Below are positions 1 to 7,575 of a DNA stretch of 35,477 nt, piece by piece. The stretch comes from an uncultured Lachnospiraceae bacterium (GTDB lineage: Bacteria > Bacillota > Clostridia > Lachnospirales > Lachnospiraceae). The translations under genes were made by a program, and so were the position numbers. The notes beneath the pieces were generated by a model that was not told the DNA's origin, searched no databases, and worked only from the letters and a program-made list of their open reading frames with translations. Within the stretch, counting starts at the first letter, position 1; every line of letters starts with the position of its first letter. The stretch lies in contig CAMUMG010000018.1 of NCBI GenBank assembly GCA_947089905.1, positions 1 to 35,477 of the forward strand. Direction: 5' to 3'.

Positions 1-3
1 GTT

Positions 4-24
4 CGTGAAATATTAAATTTCACG
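4..24. other. Perfect inverted repeat at left edge
   Basis: CGTGAAAT and ATTTCACG face each other around a 5-nt loop. The downstream sequence is T-rich but has no clean T-run. It could be the terminator of a gene just left of the window or an operator. The rest of 1-148 is AT-rich non-coding DNA. A motif TTGTTACAA(AA)TTTT occurs twice, at 43-57 and 105-117. The second copy could serve as a -35 (TTGTTA) with TACAAT at 127-132. Confidence 0.4.
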
Positions 25-148
25 ATCTCCATATTTTATTTATTGTTACAAAATTTTATAGTTAAATATAGGAAAATTGAACAACAAAAATTACCATTTA
101 TTTTTTGTTACAATTTTCTCTCTTCTTACAATATATTAATGAAAGGAG

Positions 149-1285
149 TTGATAGATATTTTTCAAAAACAAGATTCAAAAGAACAATTAAGTGAAAGGG
201 AAATCCAAAGACAACTAAAAGATGAGTTAAATTATTTAATGGAGCAACAAACGAAATGGAAAACACAGATCGATCCTATAACAATCTTTTCCCTGGAATA
301 TTTAATTCAATCCTTTTGTAAATCAATGTTATTTAATAAGTCTGAAGAACCAAATTTTAATTGTATGAGCGAATCAAATTCTTCAGAAGAAAAGCCTTCT
401 AAAGAGCAGCGTGAACAAACGATTCACCAATTACGGGAAATATTTGATGTTTTATTTGAACAGACATTAGAATCTTCCAATTCTGATCCTATTATGATTT
501 CCTCATTGATTCACTTAACAAATGTTTATGGAAAAAAAACTATTCCAAAAGGATTTGAAACAGATGAATTTTTAGATCGTTTTTATGAAAAAAATTCTTT
601 AGGACCATACCGAAATAGTCATAAACCATTTTATCGATATTTCACTCAATGGAAAAAACGAAATAGTGGCAATCTAAAGTTTCTTAAACGGAAAGCCTAT
701 TTGACAACTGCTATGATTATTGTTTTTACTATTAGTGTCTTTCATCATTCTATCTATGTACAAGGAAGAAAAGAAGTATTTCAAGTACAGAAATACAACG
801 AAGATTCTATTTTATTTCAAAAAGAAATTCTAGAATTGTTCAAGCCGCCATTACAAAACTTGAACAGTAAATTGAAATTTAAAAAATCTGTAAATTCAAC
901 CAAAATCCCTAAAAAATATCACAATAATATCTATTTACCACTACAGCTTTTCAAAAGTGGCTCATACAATTACCAATTTTACGAAGTAAATAATGATAAT
1001 CAGGAACAACTATGTATTAAATTTATTTGTAAGAACACATCCAAATGGCTTGATCTATCTATATGGTTTGGTATATCTAGTTTAAAAATAAACTATACTT
1101 TAGGTAATATTGATATACTACAAGAGGATATTTGTTATTGGAACAATGCACAGATCTATCTAAATGAGAAAAGCAACATCACTAATATCTTATTTGAAAT
1201 TGGTTCAAACTTTTATATTGTAAACAGTAATATACCAAAAAAAGAGTTAGTAGAAATTATTAATCAAATGGAGGAATACAAATGA
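149..1285 (+). CDS. Hypothetical single-pass membrane protein with DUF4367-like C-terminus
   Basis: I do not recognise this gene. The 378-residue product has a charged cytoplasmic N-terminal half (about 1-180), one hydrophobic segment (about 184-205) and an extracellular C-terminal half. The last 70 residues, with a WNNAQIYLNEK-like stretch and an ending of the type IPKKELVEIINQM, resemble DUF4367 domains, which often sit at the end of anti-sigma-like or sporulation-associated membrane proteins. That is a weak resemblance by eye. The start is uncertain: the frame opens at TTG (149), directly against the AAAGGAG at 142-148 with no spacing, while an ATT codon at 158 would be ideally spaced. An ATG at 139 is in another frame and gives only 18 codons. 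The stop overlaps the next gene by 4 nt (ATGA), so the two are translationally coupled. Confidence 0.6.
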   Translation: MIDIFQKQDSKEQLSEREIQRQLKDELNYLMEQQTKWKTQIDPITIFSLEYLIQSFCKSMLFNKSEEPNFNCMSESNSSEEKPSKEQREQTIHQLREIFDVLFEQTLESSNSDPIMISSLIHLTNVYGKKTIPKGFETDEFLDRFYEKNSLGPYRNSHKPFYRYFTQWKKRNSGNLKFLKRKAYLTTAMIIVFTISVFHHSIYVQGRKEVFQVQKYNEDSILFQKEILELFKPPLQNLNSKLKFKKSVNSTKIPKKYHNNIYLPLQLFKSGSYNYQFYEVNNDNQEQLCIKFICKNTSKWLDLSIWFGISSLKINYTLGNIDILQEDICYWNNAQIYLNEKSNITNILFEIGSNFYIVNSNIPKKELVEIINQMEEYK

Positions 1286-1794
1286 AAAAATTTTTTGGAA
1301 TATTAACCACAGCTCTGGTTTTAATCCTTTTTCCATGTACATTTACAAAGGCAGGAGAATTAAAGGAAGTATTTATTGAAGGTGTAGAAGATATGTCTGT
1401 AGAAGAAGCATCTGAATATATTGCAAATTATATTGGTATCCAGCCTTTTAACTTAGATGAATTAACAGGCATTACTTCTATTGCCTGCGATTCTAAGGGA
1501 GTTAGTGTTATAATTAATACAAGATCTAATTTAGGTGTCGCAGAAGAAGTAGGAGTCAAAGAGGTTTATATTCAACATCGAAAGGAAGGTTCTAATACCT
1601 TTGGAAGTATTATGGTTTGGGACGTATGTTATACTCATAACACAAATGATACTTTATATATGGTGGGCTATAATGTAAAAGATCCTGTTATAGGAGAATA
1701 TTATAGAGGAAAGCAAAGCCATTATATTATATATAATGGAGTAGAATATTCTTATTATACTTATACTGCTGAAGTTCATTTTACTGGGAAATAA
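1282..1794 (+). CDS. Small secreted protein of unknown function
   Basis: This 170-residue product has a clear signal peptide: MKK, a hydrophobic core to about residue 20, and a probable cleavage near FTKAG (about 24-25). The mature part is acidic and Tyr-rich with no motif I recognise. The EASEYIANYIGIQPFNLDEL stretch reads as a helical region followed by beta-rich sequence. The start codon overlaps the upstream stop (ATGA), with GGAGG-type sequence 8-10 nt before it, so it is co-expressed with the membrane protein. A hairpin at 1813-1838 closes the unit. A pair made of a membrane protein with a DUF4367-like end and a secreted protein suggests an envelope-related operon, but the function is unknown. 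Confidence 0.65.
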   Translation: MKKFFGILTTALVLILFPCTFTKAGELKEVFIEGVEDMSVEEASEYIANYIGIQPFNLDELTGITSIACDSKGVSVIINTRSNLGVAEEVGVKEVYIQHRKEGSNTFGSIMVWDVCYTHNTNDTLYMVGYNVKDPVIGEYYRGKQSHYIIYNGVEYSYYTYTAEVHFTGK

Positions 1795-1812
1795 TATTTA
1801 ACATGTTTGATT

Positions 1813-1838
1813 GGGGCTGTTATATCTGTTACAGCCCC
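1813..1838 (+). terminator. Hairpin terminator after the 149-1794 operon
   Basis: GGGGCTGT and ACAGCCCC form a perfect 8-bp stem with a 10-nt loop. An AT-rich stretch ending in TTTTT follows at 1850-1855. It lies between convergent genes and may also slow polymerase coming from prfA. Confidence 0.55.
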
Positions 1839-1853
1839 TAACTTATACTATTT

Positions 1854-2927
1854 TTATTCTTCATTTAAACGACTTAATCGAATTGCCTGATCTGCTGCAA
1901 TCAAACTGTCAATAACCTCTTGTAAATCTCCATTCATTACTTCATCTAGTCGGTGTGTCGTAAGTTTAATTCTATGATCGGTACAGCGACCCTGTGGAAA
2001 ATTATACGTACGGATTTTTTCTGAACGATCTCCTGTTCCTACTTGACTTTTTCTTTCTGCTGCTTCTGCAGCATGTGCCTTTTCTAGTTCCAGTTCATAC
2101 AATTTTGCTCGCAGTACCTTTAATGCTTTATCTCTGTTTTTTAACTGAGATTTTTCATCTTGACAGGAAATTACGATTCCAGTTGGAATATGTGTTAAAC
2201 GTACTGCAGAGTCTGTAGTATTTACACACTGTCCTCCATTTCCAGAAGAGCGAAAGACATCAAAACGACAGTCATTTAAGTCTAAATCTACATCTACTTC
2301 TTCTGCTTCTGGCATGATAGCAACAGTTGCTGTTGAGGTATGAATTCGACCACCGGATTCTGTGACTGGAATTCTTTGAACTCGATGTACTCCACTTTCA
2401 TATTTTAACTTAGAATATGCGCTCTGTCCATTGATCATAAAAATTGCTTCTTTACAACCACCAATTCCATTTTCATTATAGTTCATCATATCCACTTTCC
2501 AACGTTGTGTTTCTGCATACTTTATATACATTCTCATCAACTCTGCCGCAAATAAAGCAGCTTCATCGCCACCAGCACCAGCCCTAATTTCTACAACAAC
2601 ATTTTTTTCGTCATTTGGATCTTTTGGAAGAAGCAAAATTTTAAGTTCTTTTTCAATTATTTCTAAGTTTTGTCTGCTCTGTGCTAATTCTTCTTTTACT
2701 AAATCTCTCATTTCTTCATCTTTTTCTTCATCTAACATTGTTAGACTATCTTCTATATCCTGTTTTGTTGTCTTATATTCTTTATATTTTTCTACAATAG
2801 CACCTAGATCATTTTGTTCTTTCATTAATTGTCGAAAACGCTTCTGATCATTGGTCACTTCAGGATCTACCAGTTCATTTTGAATATTTTCATAACGTAT
2901 CAATAAATCTTCTAATTTATCGAACAT
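1854..2927 (-). CDS. prfA: Peptide chain release factor 1
   Basis: RF1 reads UAG and UAA stop codons and triggers peptidyl-tRNA hydrolysis on the ribosome. The 357-residue product has normal family length. Visible features are the GAGGDEA motif (about 117-123), the stop-codon-reading P-V-T tripeptide (187-189, the RF1 PxT signature that separates it from RF2) and the catalytic GGQ loop (231-233). The GGQ glutamine is the substrate of PrmC, encoded immediately upstream. The start is ATG, with a GGAGG motif about 7 nt upstream. It is the last gene of the minus-strand unit DUF1385-prmC-prfA and lies 21 nt downstream of prmC. Confidence 0.97.
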   Translation of the reverse strand: MFDKLEDLLIRYENIQNELVDPEVTNDQKRFRQLMKEQNDLGAIVEKYKEYKTTKQDIEDSLTMLDEEKDEEMRDLVKEELAQSRQNLEIIEKELKILLLPKDPNDEKNVVVEIRAGAGGDEAALFAAELMRMYIKYAETQRWKVDMMNYNENGIGGCKEAIFMINGQSAYSKLKYESGVHRVQRIPVTESGGRIHTSTATVAIMPEAEEVDVDLDLNDCRFDVFRSSGNGGQCVNTTDSAVRLTHIPTGIVISCQDEKSQLKNRDKALKVLRAKLYELELEKAHAAEAAERKSQVGTGDRSEKIRTYNFPQGRCTDHRIKLTTHRLDEVMNGDLQEVIDSLIAADQAIRLSRLNEE

Positions 2928-2948
2928 AATGTTCCTCCATGCTTCACT

Positions 2949-3779
2949 CTAATTTTTTGATTTAGCATAGACTATGCGATCCAATCCTGCATAATCTTTT
3001 TTTATTTGAATGTGTTCATAACCATATTTTTTAAATAATTCTTCTATAGCCTTTGCCTGATTCGAACCAATCTCAAAAAATAAATACCCTCCTGATACAA
3101 GATAGTTTCCAGCGTCTTTTAAAATTCTTCGGTAAAAATCTAATCCATCCTCACCGCCATCTAAAGCAAGTACTGGCTCATGATCTCTGACTTCTGGCAT
3201 TAGAAAACGGATTTTTTCATGTTCAATATAGGGAGGATTAGAAACAATAATATCAAATCTTCCTTCTACTGGTGCAAAAAGATCTCCGTTTAGCCATTGT
3301 ACAAAAGTTCCTAACCTCTCCCCATTTTTTTTTGCAACAGCAAGGGCCTCTTTGGAACAATCTACTGCTACTGCCTCGGATACTCCATAGAGTTTTTTTA
3401 AACTAATAATAATACATCCTGACCCTGTACAAAGATCTAATACTCTTTTCCCTTTGCAGATTTTTCCACACTGTTCTACTAAAAGTTCTGTTTCCTGCCT
3501 TGGAATTAATACATTCTCATCTATAAGAAATTCCAATCCCATAAATTCCTGATTGCCTATTAACTGTTGAAGTGGAATCCGGCAGGCACGTTTTTCTATT
3601 TGTTTTTGATAAGAAGTTAAGATTTGTTGTGGTACCTCTTCTTGTTCTCTACTAAAAAACTCTATTCGTCTAAATCCAGTCACAAACTCTAATAAATACC
3701 AAGCATCTAGTTTTGCCTCTTTAATTCCTGCTACATGCAGTGCTTTTTCTCCTTGAATCCACAAATTGCGATAGGTCAT
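2949..3779 (-). CDS. prmC: Release factor glutamine N5-methyltransferase
   Basis: PrmC methylates the side-chain amide of the GGQ glutamine in release factors, using S-adenosylmethionine. The 276-residue product shows the SAM-binding loop DLCTGSGC (115-122) and the substrate-amide motif NPPY (181-184), the signature of this family. It also has the usual N-terminal helical domain for binding the release factor (1-80). Its start lies 2 nt past the DUF1385 stop and the ribosome binding site is weak, so translation probably depends on coupling to the upstream gene. The neighbouring prfA encodes its target. Confidence 0.95.
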   Translation of the reverse strand: MTYRNLWIQGEKALHVAGIKEAKLDAWYLLEFVTGFRRIEFFSREQEEVPQQILTSYQKQIEKRACRIPLQQLIGNQEFMGLEFLIDENVLIPRQETELLVEQCGKICKGKRVLDLCTGSGCIIISLKKLYGVSEAVAVDCSKEALAVAKKNGERLGTFVQWLNGDLFAPVEGRFDIIVSNPPYIEHEKIRFLMPEVRDHEPVLALDGGEDGLDFYRRILKDAGNYLVSGGYLFFEIGSNQAKAIEELFKKYGYEHIQIKKDYAGLDRIVYAKSKN

Positions 3780-3781
3780 AT

Positions 3782-4972
3782 CTAAAAACGAATCTTTCCT
3801 TTCTTTTTATCCTCTTTTTTTGGCTCTTCTTTATAGACAAAAAATTTATCTAATGCGTCTAAAACCTCATCCTTATCCTCTTCCTCTTGTAAATCCTTTG
3901 AGTTCTCTTTTGCCACTGCACTCTCTGAAATCGTTTCATTAGAATTTTTTGATTTTATTTGTAAACGAACAATTTTATTTGTTTTCTGATCCTTTTGCTT
4001 TGTTTCCATCTCGGCTAAGTAAGCTCTCCAATCAAATACTGCGCTTACCGATGCAATCGCCACTTCGATCATAGAATCTTCTGGCTCTTTGGTAGTAAGC
4101 GACTGCATCCACTTTCCCGGTCGGCTAAAAAGACTTAAAAACAAAAAACGGAGCATTTTTAAAAATTGTATTCCTTTTGGATCTGAGCTTTTTTTGATTT
4201 CTGTGATACTATCTTCCATATCTCCTGCTGCTTTAATTAATTCATATGAAATTCCAGAAATAACAGGAATGAGTAAAAGTCGAAGCATCATTCTGAGTAT
4301 CGGAGAAGAAACGCGAATAAACATAAATAAAATAACACTGACTACCATTACAATTAGTAAAAAACTCGTTCCACACCGTCTGTGATATTTAGGTTGTTTT
4401 CGAACATTTTCTATTGTTAGTTCCAAACCATTTTCTAAACAATTAATTGTTTTATGTTCTGCTCCATGATACATAAAAACTCTTTTGATATCTTTGCTCT
4501 TTGAAACAACAACTACATATCCAACAAATATAGCAATCCGTAACAATCCTTCCATTATAGTCAAAATTGTTTGAGATGGAATAACTTGATTTAATAGTTG
4601 CGAAATAAAATAAGGAAGCATCATAAAAATCGCAACTGCAAGAAAAATAGAGATTATAACCATAAAAATGGAAGCAATCGTTTGATTCTTTGTATTGTCT
4701 GACGATGTTTCTTTGTCTTTTGTATCTTCTTCTACAAATTCTGCTGAATACATTAACGTTTTCATTCCAACAACTAAAGATTCCACAAAAACTACTACTC
4801 CTCGCAAAATAGGAAGCTTAAAAATAGGAACCCTTTCCCCAATGGAATGATACTCATCAACTTTTACAGCAATTTCATGATCCGGTTTTCTGACTGCTAC
4901 AGCGTATTTTTCTTTATTTTTCATCATTACGCCCTCTAAAACAGCCTGTCCGCCTATTCCAGACGACTTCAT
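3782..4972 (-). CDS. DUF1385 family membrane protein
   Basis: The 396-residue product begins with the characteristic SSGIGGQAVLEGVMM block of the DUF1385 family. Several membrane segments follow (about 110-135, 140-165, 205-225, 228-250), then a conserved YHGAEHKTINCLE stretch between them. Members occur widely in Firmicutes next to rpmE, prmC and prfA. Their function is not settled, and a metal-dependent or transport role is only a guess from the conserved His and Glu residues. The last 100 residues form a highly charged cytoplasmic tail (Lys/Glu/Asp-rich, about 310-396) that looks like a lineage-specific extension. An AGAGGA ribosome binding site precedes the ATG. Confidence 0.9.
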   Translation of the reverse strand: MKSSGIGGQAVLEGVMMKNKEKYAVAVRKPDHEIAVKVDEYHSIGERVPIFKLPILRGVVVFVESLVVGMKTLMYSAEFVEEDTKDKETSSDNTKNQTIASIFMVIISIFLAVAIFMMLPYFISQLLNQVIPSQTILTIMEGLLRIAIFVGYVVVVSKSKDIKRVFMYHGAEHKTINCLENGLELTIENVRKQPKYHRRCGTSFLLIVMVVSVILFMFIRVSSPILRMMLRLLLIPVISGISYELIKAAGDMEDSITEIKKSSDPKGIQFLKMLRFLFLSLFSRPGKWMQSLTTKEPEDSMIEVAIASVSAVFDWRAYLAEMETKQKDQKTNKIVRLQIKSKNSNETISESAVAKENSKDLQEEEDKDEVLDALDKFFVYKEEPKKEDKKKGKIRF

Positions 4973-5026
4973 CTTAATCCTCTCTTTCTATTTTAGACGG
5001 TTTTATCGTGTGACATTTTATTAATC

Positions 5027-5057
5027 AAAAATAGGCTGAGATTAAAAACCCCAACCT
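5027..5057 (-). terminator. Terminator after rpmE
   Basis: On the minus strand AGGTTGGGG can pair, with some G-U pairs, with ATCTCAGCCT. ATTTTTG follows. It lies 26 nt past the rpmE stop, so part of rpmE transcription probably ends before DUF1385. Confidence 0.5.
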
Positions 5058-5082
5058 AATTTTATACTCTATTTGGATAAAT

Positions 5083-5289
5083 TTATTTATTTCCCAAACC
5101 GTATTTCCTATTAAACTTATCAATTGCACCACGAGCTGCTGCTGCTTTTTGCTGACCTGTATAGAAAGAATGACATTTTGAACAAATTTCTACGTGAATT
5201 TCTGGCTTTGTAGAACCTGTTACGAATTCATTTCCACAGTTGCAAGTCACCTTTGCTTGATAGTACTTTGGCTGAATTGCCTCTTTCAT
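5083..5289 (-). CDS. rpmE: 50S ribosomal protein L31, zinc-binding form
   Basis: L31 is a small protein of the large ribosomal subunit at the inter-subunit bridge. The product is 68 residues from the ATG at 5289. It carries the zinc-binding cysteines of the C+ form of L31: a CNCG pair near residue 13 and a CSKC pair near residue 36. The C-terminal end [10 protein letters not shown] is typical. An in-frame GTG at 5298 would add three residues, but that GTG lies inside the GAGAGGTG ribosome binding site, which is correctly spaced for the ATG. I therefore place the start at the ATG. A CAATTG site, the likely target of the neighbouring restriction enzyme, lies in the gene at 5121-5126. Confidence 0.96.
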   Translation of the reverse strand: MKEAIQPKYYQAKVTCNCGNEFVTGSTKPEIHVEICSKCHSFYTGQQKAAAARGAIDKFNRKYGLGNK

Positions 5290-5374
5290 GTTTTTCACCT
5301 CTCACATTCCAAATTCCTATGATAGTCTATCGATATTCGATAAAACTGATTCATCCTTGATAAATAGCTGTTTT

Positions 5375-5403
5375 ATTATAGCATAGAAGATTTTAAATTG
5401 CAA
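5375..5403 (-). promoter_or_regulatory. rpmE promoter
   Basis: On the minus strand TTGCAA (5398-5403), a 17-nt spacer and a perfect TATAAT (5375-5380) form a sigma-A-type promoter. The predicted leader is about 80 nt and includes an inverted repeat TATCGA/TCGATA, which could be part of a ribosomal-protein leader. I cannot match it to a named L31 leader. Confidence 0.65.
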
Positions 5404-5412
5404 TAGTCAAAT

Positions 5413-5558
5413 TGTAAATACTCGTGAGAAACGCATGGATATATTTTTATTAGAAATCGGAAAACAGATATCCAAAAATCTTCCTAATTATTTTTGGATA
5501 TTCTGCTTTTTAAATTTTTATTCATGCGTTTGTTTTGTGTAAATACTATGAGAAATGA
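5413..5558. repeat. Nested palindromic element with flanking direct repeats
   Basis: Two near-identical direct repeats (TGTAAATACTCGTGAGAAACG at 5413 and TGTAAATACTATGAGAAATGA at 5538) lie 125 bp apart. Between them are outer inverted repeats AAACGCATG (5429-5437) and CATGCGTTT (5523-5531). Inside these is an 11-bp inner inverted repeat, TATCCAAAAAT (5469-5479) with ATTTTTGGATA (5490-5500), with more pairing outside it. It sits between the rpmE promoter and the restriction genes. A small non-autonomous element or the scar of an insertion is plausible. The remaining DNA up to 5582 shows nothing else. Confidence 0.5.
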
Positions 5559-5582
5559 TTCGATCTTAGTCTAATCTCACCA

Positions 5583-5675
5583 TTATTCTTTCTTCTGTCT
5601 CCTTATTATTGTTATAATTAGACTTATATCTGCTATTATCACTAGAATATTTAAAATCAATTTATATTTTTTCAT
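5583..5675 (-). CDS. 30-residue single-helix membrane peptide, coupled to the restriction gene
   Basis: This short frame reads MKKYKLILNILVIIADISLI followed by ITIIRRQKKE. It is one hydrophobic helix (about 6-24) between positively charged ends, the pattern of a small inner-membrane peptide. A perfect AGGAGG (5681-5686 on the plus map) stands 5 nt before the ATG and overlaps the TAG stop of the endonuclease gene, so ribosomes finishing that gene could restart here. It is not homologous to anything I know. It could be a chance frame, but the ribosome binding site, the spacing and the amphipathic ends argue for expression. It might be a toxin-like or membrane-anchoring accessory of the restriction module. 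That is inference. Confidence 0.5.
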   Translation of the reverse strand: MKKYKLILNILVIIADISLIITIIRRQKKE

Positions 5676-5684
5676 ATGTGCCTC

Positions 5685-6311
5685 CTATAATAAATATGGT
5701 AAAAGATTATTTTCAAAGAAATCCAATAATACACCAATATTCTTTGTATCACGCCACATAAAAAAATTACTTTCATATCCCTGAAACCAATATGCAATTT
5801 CTCTATTTCGGCGTGGATCACGTGTAATATCACCTACAAACACCAACCAAAACGGTAAAATTTCTTCTGAAAGATGACTTTTTTCTCTTATAGTGTGCAT
5901 AAGTCCTGGAGTAAAATATTTTGCACTTCTTTCATGTGCATTTCCTCGACCTGCTGCTGGTTCCGTTGTTTCAATCCAGCCATCTTGTCTTTTTATTTCA
6001 CCAAATAAAATTTTTCCGTTTTGTTGATTTCTAATAGCAAAATCCATTGTAATTCCCCATTTATATTTCGAAGAACCATCTGCATTATACATATTGACGT
6101 TATAAATTGCGTCTAAATCTTCTTGTGGTAATTCATATGTAGAATATATGTCTGAAAAGTCCTTTGGATGCTTATCAACAATAAACTGCCCAGGATAAAC
6201 CACATTAAGTGTATTTTTTAGGGAATTATGAAAAATATCCTCTGTTTTCAATGCTTTCGCGCCACTTACAGTTTGCCAATTTGCCCGTTTTCTTAATTCG
6301 TTAGTTGCCAT
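5685..6311 (-). CDS. Type II restriction endonuclease, MunI/EcoRI-like
   Basis: The 208-residue product has a PD-(D/E)xK nuclease core: Asp90 in a hydrophobic strand (TMDFAI), then Glu105 and Lys107 in GEIK. As I recall, MunI uses Asp83 and Glu98, the same 15-residue spacing. The following GRGNAHERSAKY segment (121-132) resembles the AGNAIERSHKN recognition arm of EcoRI and its relatives. MunI cuts CAATTG, so that is the likely site here, by family inference. It follows the C-protein gene by 13 nt in the same direction with an AAAGGG ribosome binding site, forming a C-R operon. The cognate methyltransferase is divergent. The gene is intact. Confidence 0.88.
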   Translation of the reverse strand: MATNELRKRANWQTVSGAKALKTEDIFHNSLKNTLNVVYPGQFIVDKHPKDFSDIYSTYELPQEDLDAIYNVNMYNADGSSKYKWGITMDFAIRNQQNGKILFGEIKRQDGWIETTEPAAGRGNAHERSAKYFTPGLMHTIREKSHLSEEILPFWLVFVGDITRDPRRNREIAYWFQGYESNFFMWRDTKNIGVLLDFFENNLLPYLL

Positions 6312-6324
6312 AATTTTACCCTTT

Positions 6325-6537
6325 CTACTTTATCCCATGAAAAAGATCTTCTAGTGAAATTTCAAGACCACTTGCAATTTTACTTATATTCTCCAATGAA
6401 ACATTTCTTTTACCGCTTTCAATAGAGGCAAGATAAGTTCTATCCATATCTATTTGAAGTGCAAATTTCTCCTGACTTAAATTACGAGCTTGCCGTAGTT
6501 CTTTTATTCTTTTTCCTAATTTTTCCTTAATAGTCAT
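6325..6537 (-). CDS. Controller (C) protein of the restriction-modification system
   Basis: This 70-residue protein is one HTH_3/XRE-type helix-turn-helix domain (LSQEKFALQIDMDRTYLASIESGKRNVS covers helices 2-4), the normal size of R-M controller proteins. C proteins bind C-boxes as dimers. They first activate and then repress their own C-R operon, and in systems such as Esp1396I they repress the methyltransferase promoter. This delays endonuclease expression after transfer to a new host. Two C-box operators lie in the 155-bp intergenic region upstream. The ribosome binding site is GGGGAGGA just before the ATG. Confidence 0.88.
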   Translation of the reverse strand: MTIKEKLGKRIKELRQARNLSQEKFALQIDMDRTYLASIESGKRNVSLENISKIASGLEISLEDLFHGIK

Positions 6538-6561
6538 TTTACTCCTCCCCTATATAATAGT

Positions 6562-6606
6562 ATTATCATCTATTGTTACTTTTATATCAACGGACTATAA
6601 GTAACA
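6562..6606 (-). promoter_or_regulatory. C-R promoter with overlapping C-box operator
   Basis: On the minus strand TTGATA (6585-6590), a 17-nt spacer and GATAAT (6562-6567) form the promoter. The operator spans 6574-6606 and reads ACTTATAGTC, CGTTGAT, ATAAAAGT on the minus strand. The left half and centre closely match the C-box form known from Esp1396I (ACTTATAGTC-CGTG). It covers the -35 box and part of the spacer, which fits autoregulation. Confidence 0.75.
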
Positions 6607-6631
6607 TATACAATTTTGAACAGTCTTTATA

Positions 6632-6660
6632 TTGACTATAAGTAACAATCGTAGTATAAT
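6632..6660 (+). promoter_or_regulatory. Methyltransferase promoter with C-box over the -35
   Basis: TTGACT (6632-6637), a 17-nt spacer and TATAAT (6655-6660) form a strong promoter toward the methyltransferase. A second C-box half GACTATAAGTAACA (6634-6647) starts inside the -35 box and is an exact repeat of 6593-6606. C protein bound here should shut off methyltransferase transcription, as in Esp1396I. Confidence 0.75.
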
Positions 6661-6692
6661 GATATTATTATCTGAAAGGAGAATTTATTATA

Positions 6693-7442
6693 ATGCCAAA
6701 TGGATCTGTTCCCACAATTAGTGGTTACTCAAAATACAACCCTGAAGCACAGCGTAGGAAAAAAATCAATCCGTTGACTGAAATCTATCCCAGTTTACCA
6801 CAAAAAAAATATGATATAATTTATGCAGATCCCCCTTGGGATTATAGTGGAAAAATGCAATATGATAAATCAAGTATCAAAACAGAGAATATAGATTTTG
6901 AAAAAAACGTATTTATAAGTGCAGCAATTTTCAAATACCCAACATTGAAACTAAAACAGCTTATGGAACTTGATGTTAACTCCATTGCGGCAGATAACTG
7001 TATTTTGTTTATGTGGACAACAGGACCTCAGTTTGCAAATTCTATTGAATTAGGACAGGCTTGGGGATTTGAATATAAAACTGTTGCGTTTGTTTGGGAT
7101 AAACAAGTTCATAACCCTGGACGGTATACTCTTTCACAAACAGAATTTGTATTAGCTTTCAAAAAAGGAAAATTTCCTACACCGAGAGGAGCAAGAAATG
7201 TTAGACAGTTAGTTTCTGTTCATAGAGGTGAACATAGTGAAAAGCCTGAAATTGTTATTGAAGGTATCACTAAAATGTTTCCTACACAAAAGAAAATCGA
7301 ACTGTTTGCACGAAAAAATTATGTTGGGTGGGATAACTGGGGACTTGAAATTCCTAATCATAAAGTAGAAATTATTTCACAAGGCGAAACAAAAGAGCAA
7401 CAACATAATATTCAGGTATCATTAGATTTAAAGTTACCCTAA
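6693..7442 (+). CDS. MT-A70 family DNA adenine-N6 methyltransferase, M.MunI-like
   Basis: The enzyme transfers a methyl group from S-adenosylmethionine to adenine N6 and protects host DNA from the partner endonuclease. The 249-residue product has the catalytic DPPW motif (46-49) in YADPPWDYSGKM, then FMWTTGPQ and the AWGFEYKTVAFVWDKQ segment typical of the MT-A70 group, a family that also includes M.MunI. The SAM-binding part lies in the C-terminal half (HSEKPEIVIEGI, KKIELFARKNYVGWDNWGLE). The gene diverges from the C-R operon and shares the C-box region. AAAGGAG precedes the ATG. The predicted protected site is CAATTG, by analogy. Confidence 0.88.
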   Translation: MPNGSVPTISGYSKYNPEAQRRKKINPLTEIYPSLPQKKYDIIYADPPWDYSGKMQYDKSSIKTENIDFEKNVFISAAIFKYPTLKLKQLMELDVNSIAADNCILFMWTTGPQFANSIELGQAWGFEYKTVAFVWDKQVHNPGRYTLSQTEFVLAFKKGKFPTPRGARNVRQLVSVHRGEHSEKPEIVIEGITKMFPTQKKIELFARKNYVGWDNWGLEIPNHKVEIISQGETKEQQHNIQVSLDLKLP

Positions 7443-7566
7443 TAAACTTCGGTCATATCACGTAAAAGCACTATACATTTTTACGGACGGCTTTCTGCAT
7501 AGTGTGATAGTTTCAATGTATTAAAACAAAGACTCCCACCGCCTAAAAAGGCAGTGGTTTTCACTT
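7443..7566. other. Intergenic region with two inverted repeats; terminator and possible IS200/IS605-type remnant
   Basis: CACTATAC and GCATAGTG form one inverted repeat (about 7469-7505). CCACCGCC and GGCAGTGG (7536-7557) form a hairpin with one mismatch, followed by TTTT. The second is a good plus-strand terminator for the methyltransferase gene. The ACTCCCACCGCC hairpin followed by TTTTCAC also resembles right ends of IS200/IS605-type elements, so a small remnant is possible. No transposase is present. Confidence 0.4.
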
Positions 7567-7575
7567 CTTTTTGTA

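Noticed and set aside
5290..5298. GTG start for rpmE at 5298
   Set aside because: The GTG is part of the ribosome binding site, and the ATG at 5289 gives the normal L31 N-terminus.
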